Shown: positions 58,001 through 64,000 of the stretch, one piece after another
How the letters are laid out: every line of letters begins with the position of its first letter
Numbering within the stretch: position 1 is the first letter of the stretch
Assembly (NCBI RefSeq): GCF_048771995.1
Contig: NC_133032.1
Span: 32,061,501 to 32,125,500, forward strand
Length of the DNA: 64,000 nucleotides
Direction: 5' to 3'
Source of the DNA: Taeniopygia guttata
Taxonomy: Eukaryota > Chordata > Aves > Passeriformes > Estrildidae
Notes under the pieces: model-generated
Databases searched by the model: none
Seen by the model: the letters and a program-made list of their open reading frames with translations, nothing else
What the model was told of the DNA's origin: nothing
Position numbers and translations under genes: made by a program

Positions 58001-61000
58001 ATTGCTTCATGACTGCTTTTCTATATGCATCTTGTCAAAATAGCAGATTTTAGCTGAGATTTTGGTTATGCTGAAGAAAATTTATTATGATTTACTTAAT
58101 ACTGTTTTTATATCCAGGTTTTGTAGGACTGTTTAATCTGTTGCTGCTGTGGCCAGGGTTCTTCCTGCTTCACTATACTGGGTTTGAAGCATTTGAGTTT
58201 CCCAATAAACTGATATGGATGTGCATTGTCATAAATGGCCTTATTGGAACAGTTTTGTCAGAGTTTCTCTGGCTGTGGTATGTACTGCATACATTGAATA
58301 TATTTCACATTAATTATCTTTCCTGTGTTGAGATGTAAAATTGTCTAGTCTGGGCTTTGTGTCCTTTTCTTTATCCTTGTTTTTCTATCCACCTGTGCAG
58401 TTTTAGCATTGTGTCACAATGTCCTATTAATACAAAAGCTAACTTTAAAAAGTAACTGATGTGTGCTTGTAGTAATTAAAATACTGTGTGTTTAGCTTAT
58501 TGCAGAATTAACATTTGAGACAAAGAGACTTTGTACTACAGAGTTGCAGTAGCAAAAGAAGACTATGAATTCTGTTGTAACAATTCTGTCACAATACTGC
58601 AACAAAAGATCAAGGTGGAGTAGATGGAGTTCCATAAAAACCTTTTGGTTTTTTTAGGGGGTGTAGATTTCTGTTTGTTTTTTCAAGTTTAAAGTTATGT
58701 ATGAATTTTAGTTATTTTTTTGTTTTTTGGCAAAATTTTACACCAGTCCTAGGTGTAAATGCATTGTAGCATATGTTCCTTTGCAATTGAACTGGTTTCT
58801 TGATATAATATTTTTGTGATTATATCTAATCTTTAACATTAAACTGAGCTCAGTATCACTGTAAGGTTAAGTGTAATTTTAACATAGACAAAATAACAAA
58901 CAAATGCATAAACCCCCCCAAATCTCAAACATTGTCTCTTGTCCCAAAATCAAGTACTAACATAGGGTTTAGTACATGGGTGTGCACAGACTTTTTTACA
59001 TACATGATATTTGTTTAATTACTCAGAATTATATTCCAGTCAAGTTAAGAGCTAGTGTTACTTCCAGTTTTTCTTCCCTAGAGTTTTGGATTGGGACTAA
59101 TTACAGAGTTTGTGCTGATATCATTCTTTACCAGTCCAGTGTGCCACTAAGTATAGTCTTCTTTACTTTTTTTGGAAGTAAATAATATCGTTTAACCTAT
59201 TTACTCCACCCAAGCACATGTTACCAACTAAATAATGTATGGATAGATGTGACTCTTTGTTGGGTTTTTTTTAACCTGCTGATAAATTTTTATTGGATTC
59301 TGTACCATTTATTCATTTACAGTTTTCTTTGGACAGGTTGGTTGTAACTCAGAAGCAGTCTCTTATGCTGTAGAGAATCATGGTATGGAAACAAAATGCA
59401 GATTTTTCTAGATGAAGTTAGTACATATGAAATAGGGAAATTTCCATCATCTCAACAGATTGGTATGTGAATTAAACCTCAGCCTAGAAGATATCCATTG
59501 CCTAGTTAAGAATTCTATGCTCTTTCACAGATTTATGATGGAATGTGATGGTGTGAGTTAATTTTTGATTATTAAACAGTAACAAAGACTTTCTTCCTCA
59601 TTTGATGTATTACTTTGGTTGTCTTTCAAGTAATACCTCATTATTATAATTATTATTTATTGTTTTTAAATTGTATAATTGTTATGATTTTACTGTCTTT
59701 TAGGGGCTGCTTTCTTACCTCATCACTGATAGGCACACTTGCCCTAAGCCTTACAATACCTCTGTCCATAATAGCTGACATGTGCATGCAAAAGGTAAGG
59801 CACTACTAAATTTTGATCATTGTTTACAGAATTTGTTCTAATTAAATTCTTTTAGGCTTGGTGTATTTGGTACAAAAAATTAGTCAAGTTTTGCACTTGG
59901 AATGTTTCCAGCCAAAAAGAGGCTTTGCTGTTCAGTGTTTTTGCAAGGCAAAGTGTGTATGTGCAAATACATTGGTAGAGATGTATATATATAGTTACAT
60001 ATATCAATTTATGAAAATGTTAGATTATCTTCTGAAGTCATTTATCTAAACTTTCTTCTGGGATGCGCTGAAAAATGGACTATACTTTTCTAATTCCCAG
60101 TAAACAGCCTAATGTCTAGACTGTTTATTCTGAATAAACACAGAGTCCAGATCTTGTACAATTAATTTATTCTTCATGTACTAATGCATGGAGGCATTTC
60201 AAATAGCAGAAACATCTCTCAAGCTCTGTTGCATGACTTTCAGCTGATGTTGGTAACAAAAGGGAAAATTACCTTTTTAACTCATGTTGTGGGACGTAAA
60301 ACCTTTCCGTCTCGCATTTTAGAAAATAAATTACTACTATTAGAAGCACAAGTGAGGGACCCTGATTAAAGGCAAGGTGCTGCAGACTTGGAGGTTTTTT
60401 GCACAGGTGTATTTGTGCAAGTCTCTCATACAGATATCAGACTGTCCTAAGCCAAGCTGTGTGCCCTGAAGTCTCAGGTGTCCACATCTCAGATAACCTG
60501 ACAGAAATTTTAGCTGTGCTGCCTCTGGCCAGCCTTGATTTTACTTAAAAGAACCCTGCACAAGAATGCCACTGGCATGGCCAATAATCATGGAATTATA
60601 GAATGCTGAGCTGGAATGGGACCTGTCAGGCTCACCCAGTCCAGCTCCTGGCCCTGCACAGGGCACCCCAAGAATAACTCCATATAATGTAAAGATTAAT
60701 ATACCAATACTTGCAGCCTGCATATGACTGTCAAGTGGCATGGTAATTATAGAATATTCATAATTACTAACTTTCTGGGTATTTATTTTTCTGTGTGTAA
60801 TTTTCTAACATAAATCTGAATCTTAGGAAATTGCAACCAGGTTTGTTATGACTAATTCCTTTTGGCAACTTAACGCGTTCTGAATTGCATTGGAAATCAG
60901 TTGGGAAACACAGGGCTTAACAATTGCAATTGATGAGGTCTTTGAGGAGGATCATCAGTGCCAGGTGCTGAATGTTTTCTCCAAAGTCTTCAGTTTTGGA

Positions 61001-62193
61001 TCTTCGCTCCACACGGGGGGGCTGTGCCCACGGCTCATGGCTCTGTCCTGAAAGGCAGGTCCCAGGCTCTCCCTGTGCCCTTGGTTTGGAGTTACAGAAC
61101 CATGGAATGGTTTGGGTTGGAATGGGCTTTAAAGGTCATTGCTTTCCAATCTATGGGATGCCTGGGAGACTTTCTCCTTGGCCCCAGAAACACAACTGAA
61201 AACCTAAACCCGAGACTATTTGTAAATAGCAGTCTTCATTCAGCTCCCAGTGCGAACAGAATGTTCCGTTGTTAAGAATGGATCAGTGGGAATAGGTTAT
61301 GCATTTCTTAGAAGAAGCAGTAATGGTAGAAATTGTACAAAATAACTCACACTGTTTAAAATTACTCAAACTGCATCTCAAACTTACAATAATAATAATT
61401 CCAAATATACAGAATGTAACTTCTTTTTTGAGCTATCAAGTGAATGATGTTTGTGTTTCAATTCCAGGTGCAGTTTTCCTGGTTATTTTTTGCAGGAGCA
61501 GTACCAGTATTTTTTTCATTTTTCATTGCAACTCTCTTGTGTCACTATAACAACTGGGATCCAGTGATGGTGGGAGTCAGAAGAATTTTTGCCTTTATTT
61601 GTAGAAAACATCGAATTCAGAGGTAGAGCAGTCACAAGCTATAATCCTGTCGCTTTAGCCTTTCCAGTATCCTTTCCAATATCCTGTAATCCTGGTGTAT
61701 TTTATAAGCCACAGTACTCATACTCTGTTTATTTTCACCTGATTTTATATTCAGGTGCACTGATTTTTTAATAGCAGTAGTTGCTAATCCATTCATACAA
61801 TTAACCTATGTAATGCTCAGAAAATGGAAAGATGTGAAGTCTGTTTAATTTTTTTTAAAAGTTTTAAGAGTTTTGTTTTAAAGCTTCCTAGTGGTTGTCA
61901 CAATTTTTCCCTTAATGCATCTGTAATAATTTCTGTACCCAGCACATGCAATGAAAATTGTGCAAACTTGAGTACACTTGATAAATTTAAGAGTCTTTGC
62001 ATGGTTTTGATGGCTGAAGTTCAAACAGCTGCATACTTGGTGCCTATGCTGGCTTCATAACAATCAATTTAATATTACTGTATGACTTTAAATAAATGTG
62101 TTTCTTTTAAGAATGCCAGAAGAAAGTGAGCAGTGTGAAAGCCTCATCCCTATGCATAGTGTTTCACAGGATGGAGATGGATGCAGTTCGTAG
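48943..62193 (+). CDS. SLC35F5: SLC35F5, solute carrier family 35 member F5 (13 coding exons, spliced)
   Basis: SLC35F5 is a multi-pass membrane protein of the drug/metabolite transporter superfamily (EamA-like fold). Its physiological substrate is not established. I joined 48943-49077, 50094-50237, 52126-52188, 53346-53427, 54777-54967, 56107-56188, 56514-56601, 57146-57210, 57540-57644, 58118-58277, 59704-59794, 61468-61622 and 62112-62193. All phases agree and the result is 480 codons plus TAG. Ten hydrophobic segments are visible at about 24-41, 56-75, 197-214, 221-245, 254-271, 285-302, 320-340, 350-372, 375-395 and 405-426. A long polar loop lies between helices 2 and 3 (about 76-196). 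The human protein, as I remember it, is 523 residues with about 46 more at the N-terminus; I find no equivalent here. The first ATG (48943) has a poor context (C at -3), and Met7 at 48961 has A at -3. The true start may be either one or lie in exon 1. Confidence 0.93.
50094..50237 (+). CDS. SLC35F5: SLC35F5 coding exon B
   Basis: It encodes residues 46-93, [18 protein letters not shown] followed by helix 2 and the basic segment [15 protein letters not shown]. Acceptor is TTTCCACAG and donor TTT|GTAAGT, 48 whole codons. Confidence 0.96.
50385..50520 (+). repeat. Possible ancient interspersed repeat in SLC35F5 intron
   Basis: The stretch with TGCTGGGCCAGGCCATCGGT and TTTTGTATCCTGGGCAATTG resembles an amniote-wide repeat motif seen in reptile and bird DNA (CTGG-CAGACCAATGGTCC followed by CAGTATCCTG). 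The family is recalled from general pattern only. Confidence 0.35.
52126..52188 (+). CDS. SLC35F5: SLC35F5 coding exon C
   Basis: The 21-codon exon encodes [14 protein letters not shown] and STVNSSL (94-114), part of the polar loop. Acceptor is TGTAATTAG; a second AG six bases later (TTTGCAG) would shift the frame. Homology to FADAEGYF in the family picks the first. Donor is CTG|GTAAGT. Confidence 0.94.
53346..53427 (+). CDS. SLC35F5: SLC35F5 coding exon D
   Basis: It encodes residues 115-141, [17 protein letters not shown] and a Ser/Asn-rich end, plus one base of Thr142. Acceptor is TTCATTGCAG and donor A|GTGAGT. The loop is less conserved here than the membrane segments. Confidence 0.95.
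54777..54967 (+). CDS. SLC35F5: SLC35F5 coding exon E
   Basis: It supplies two bases of Thr142 and residues 143-205: the conserved cytoplasmic segment [20 protein letters not shown] and the start of helix 3 ([10 protein letters not shown]). Acceptor is TCTCTCAAG and donor GTG|GTATGT. Confidence 0.96.
55222..55247. other. Perfect 10-bp inverted repeat
   Basis: Arms GTGATGCCTT (55222-55231) and AAGGCATCAC (55238-55247) flank a 6-base spacer in an SLC35F5 intron. It would fold as a short hairpin in RNA. No mature RNA or flanking long stem is apparent. Confidence 0.6.
56107..56188 (+). CDS. SLC35F5: SLC35F5 coding exon F
   Basis: It encodes residues 206-232, [20 protein letters not shown] to SSTS, plus one base of Gly233. 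Acceptor is TTTCCCCAG and donor G|GTAAGT. It completes helix 3 and begins helix 4. Confidence 0.96.
56514..56601 (+). CDS. SLC35F5: SLC35F5 coding exon G
   Basis: It encodes residues 234-261 with split codons at both ends: [18 protein letters not shown], then the start of helix 5. Acceptor is TCTCTTGCAG and donor AG|GTAAGA. Confidence 0.96.
57146..57210 (+). CDS. SLC35F5: SLC35F5 coding exon H
   Basis: It encodes residues 263-283 ([19 protein letters not shown]...) and parts of the flanking Ser262 and Gly284. A T-rich tract precedes acceptor GCTAG; donor is G|GTATTT. Confidence 0.95.
57540..57644 (+). CDS. SLC35F5: SLC35F5 coding exon I
   Basis: It encodes residues 285-318: helix 6 ([18 protein letters not shown]) and the charged [11 protein letters not shown]. 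Acceptor is TTTTTCCAG and donor G|GTAAGA. Confidence 0.96.
58118..58277 (+). CDS. SLC35F5: SLC35F5 coding exon J
   Basis: It encodes residues 320-371: helix 7 ([20 protein letters not shown]) and helix 8 ([19 protein letters not shown]). Acceptor is ATATCCAG and donor TG|GTATGT, splitting Trp372. Confidence 0.96.
59704..59794 (+). CDS. SLC35F5: SLC35F5 coding exon K
   Basis: It encodes residues 373-402, [19 protein letters not shown] to MCMQK, helix 9 of the EamA-like half. Acceptor is CTTTTAG and donor AAG|GTAAGG. Confidence 0.96.
60585..60690 (-). repeat. CR1 LINE 3'-end fragment
   Basis: The plus strand shows reverse-complement CR1: AATTATAGAATGCTGAGCTG, then AATGGGACCTGTCAGGCTCA, then CCAGCTCCTGGCCCTGCACA. 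The element's 3' end is at the left. Confidence 0.85.
61085..61165 (-). repeat. CR1 LINE 3'-end fragment
   Basis: The plus strand reads ACAGAACCATGGAATGGTTT, then GGGTTGGAATGGGCTTTAAA and GGTCATTGCTTTCCAATC, the reverse complement of a CR1 terminus. It is short and lies in the last-but-one SLC35F5 intron. Confidence 0.88.
61468..61622 (+). CDS. SLC35F5: SLC35F5 coding exon L
   Basis: It encodes residues 403-453 with helix 10 ([19 protein letters not shown]) and the basic tail segment [14 protein letters not shown]. Acceptor is AATTCCAG; donor AG|GTAGAG is weaker but phase-correct. Confidence 0.95.
62112..62193 (+). CDS. SLC35F5: SLC35F5 terminal coding exon M
   Basis: It encodes the last base of Arg454 and residues 455-480, with the family C-terminus [14 protein letters not shown], then TAG at 62191-62193. 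Acceptor is CTTTTAAG. The last residues (DGDGCSS) differ from the mammalian tail. Confidence 0.95.
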
Positions 62194-62210
62194 TCAAAAG
62201 GTAAACCTTT

Positions 62211-62216
62211 AATAAA
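62211..62216 (+). terminator. Candidate proximal poly(A) signal
   Basis: AATAAA lies 18 bases beyond the SLC35F5 stop codon. About 30 bases downstream there is a GGTTTTCATGGTGGTATTTG stretch that could serve as a GU-rich element. Use is uncertain. Confidence 0.3.
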
Positions 62217-63557
62217 CCTCAAACAATGCACAGAGAGGTGAGGATTGGTTTTCATGGTGGTATTTGTGTTTTGCAAGGACACATTTTTATAGAGCATGCA
62301 GTCAGTCTTGTTCTGTATTGATGGACAGACTTTTCAAGTGTATCTTCAAAGTTATTATAACTACTTGTTGCCAAGCGTTATTCTCACAGTTGTCAGTCAA
62401 TGGTTTTGAAATGTAGTTTTTTACTAAAGAGTATTACAAAGTTCATCCAAAACTGGATGTGAGTGAATACACCAGAAGAGCCATACAACTTCTTGGCTTG
62501 GGTGATGTGTTTGATAGAGAGCTGAAGTAATTAATTCACTCTTCAGTGCTGTTGGGGTCTCAGTTTGGGCTGCTGCAGCTCATGAAAAACACCAACCATT
62601 CAGGGAAGTCTTAAGATTACCAGACTTCATCATTATGGGTCCAGAAAGTGGAAAGGAGCCCTTGTGTTTGTGGATGACAAGAATAAGTTGGTAAATTCCA
62701 TTAAATATTAGCCTAAATACTTCTCATGGTAAGTATACGGAAAATATTTTCCAATGTTTTTTAAATCTAATAATGAAATTAAAAATACTCTAACCAAAAC
62801 AGTAATTATAAAGTACGAAGACATGGAGTTATTTGCTTTGTTAGTAAGATGGAAACAAATACTTATGGTAATTTCTCTTTTGTAATCCTGAGTTATGTAC
62901 CCGTGATAATTTTTTTCTTCTTCTTCTTAGTTTAAAAATGGAACGATGCCCAGCGAAGAGACAATCTTCTGGAAAAGTCCCTAAGGAGTCATGTTTCAGT
63001 GCCTGTTCTGAATTTGTAGTAAAAATAAGAAGTTTCAGTTCTTTTGAAACTCTAAACTTTTTCTCTTTCTTGCTTTCATCTGATTTTATAAATGAACAGA
63101 TCTACTACATGCCTGTCACCATAGGAGTCTTAGTCCATCTGAGCAACCAACCTGCCTTATAACACTTAACCTGGTGACATTACTTGACAAAATCAAGAAA
63201 GCAAATGCTGTTAAGTGATTTCTTTCTTTTTTTAAGTCACAATTTTGTTAAATGCTGGACAATATTATTTTTAAAAGATACTCTAAAGTGAGTTATGTAA
63301 ATAAGTTTGCAGGTCATCAAGTCTTACACGCTTTCAGATGAAAAGCTAAAGAGATATGTTACCTGTAGTAGGTACAAATTAAATTTTTTATGTTGTATAA
63401 ACTCTTTGCATATTAATAGATGAAAATGGAAAAGTAATTTATTAAGAGCATTCCTATAATTGAGGCAGGATCTTTGTATGGTCCTGGAACACTACATATA
63501 TAATGTCTTAGGCCATTTTTAGTAGCCTTGTAATGGCAATGGGTGCTGATGTTTAAA

Positions 63558-63563
63558 AATAAA
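63558..63563 (+). terminator. Candidate distal poly(A) signal
   Basis: AATAAA is embedded in an A-rich run about 1.36 kb after the SLC35F5 stop. The A-rich setting makes it ambiguous and prone to internal priming in cDNA libraries. Confidence 0.3.
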
Positions 63564-64000
63564 AAAAAAACACCCAACAATTAGGAATGCTTAAAATTTC
63601 AGTGAATGGTAAAATACTATTGGGGATACATTCTTATACCATCTTGACCATTCTCAATCCCAGTTGTCTCTCAGATATGAAAATTTTCAGGTGTAGCTGC
63701 CACATTGTGAAAGAGATCAAATTAATAGTGAAAGTTTTCAGTCAGTGGGTTGGCACTACACTAATCTGCTAAGCAATATGAAGAGGAAAGGTTTGCATTG
63801 ATTTTTCTTTCCCCCAGCTGTATTAATAAATTTATTCTAAAACTGATAATTATCTTTCTTCCACTGCAGTGCTTAATCCTTTTGAATCCAGAGAAGCTAT
63901 TATAATTATATTCAGGAATATTAGAAATTAGTCAATGCCATTTTTCAGTTCCTGGCCTATGAGACACTTAGATCAAAGTTAATTTTGGCTTTTGATGGAT

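Larger units (their letters stand above)
62194..64000 (+). other. SLC35F5: SLC35F5 3' UTR and downstream DNA
   Basis: AT-rich sequence follows the stop codon. AATAAA hexamers occur at 62211-62216 (18 bases after the stop), 63558-63563 and 63825-63830. The first would give an unusually short UTR, so a distal site is more likely. ORFs here have no recognisable domain. Confidence 0.55.

Noticed and set aside
62938..63162. 74-codon ORF downstream of SLC35F5
   Set aside because: It lies in the likely 3' UTR and shows no domain, splice signal or codon pattern that suggests a gene.

Overview
This is a vertebrate, almost certainly avian, nuclear window. Genes are split by canonical GT-AG introns. 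The dispersed repeats I recognise are CR1 LINE fragments of the bird type, and two very GC-rich CpG islands stand in otherwise AT-rich DNA. The window holds two protein-coding genes that point away from each other: ACTR3 (Arp3, minus strand, left) and SLC35F5 (orphan SLC35-family transporter, plus strand, right). From general knowledge, the same head-to-head order occurs at human 2q14.1, so this is conserved synteny. The exact bird species cannot be read from the sequence.

Layout. 1-585: ACTR3 3' UTR, probably running past the window edge. 586-28318: ACTR3, 12 coding exons, 418 codons, every exon boundary phase-consistent, with a 14.9 kb first intron. 27380-28620: CpG-rich DNA in two blocks, the right one being the ACTR3 promoter and exon 1. 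28636-29105: CR1 sequence abutting that promoter. About 29.1-40.2 kb: intergenic AT-rich DNA with little recognisable content. 40.2-41.2 kb: a 1 kb GATGGT-type minisatellite carrying a repeated perfect palindrome. 41.2-41.85 kb: SLC35F5 CpG island. 41.89-42.2 kb: CR1. 48936-62193: 13 SLC35F5 coding exons (480 codons from the first in-frame ATG). 62194-64000: 3' UTR and downstream DNA.

The two products are not known to work together. Arp3 is one of the two actin-like subunits of the Arp2/3 complex that nucleates branched actin. SLC35F5 is a ten-helix membrane protein of the drug/metabolite transporter superfamily with no settled substrate. I found no new multi-gene system, mobile-element ORF, CRISPR or RNA gene that I can support. 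What deserves a second look is non-coding or architectural: the palindromic minisatellite and 27-bp triplication at the SLC35F5 promoter, the unresolved SLC35F5 start with upstream ORFs, a 32-T tract in an ACTR3 acceptor, and two ACTR3B-like residues in ACTR3 exon 3.
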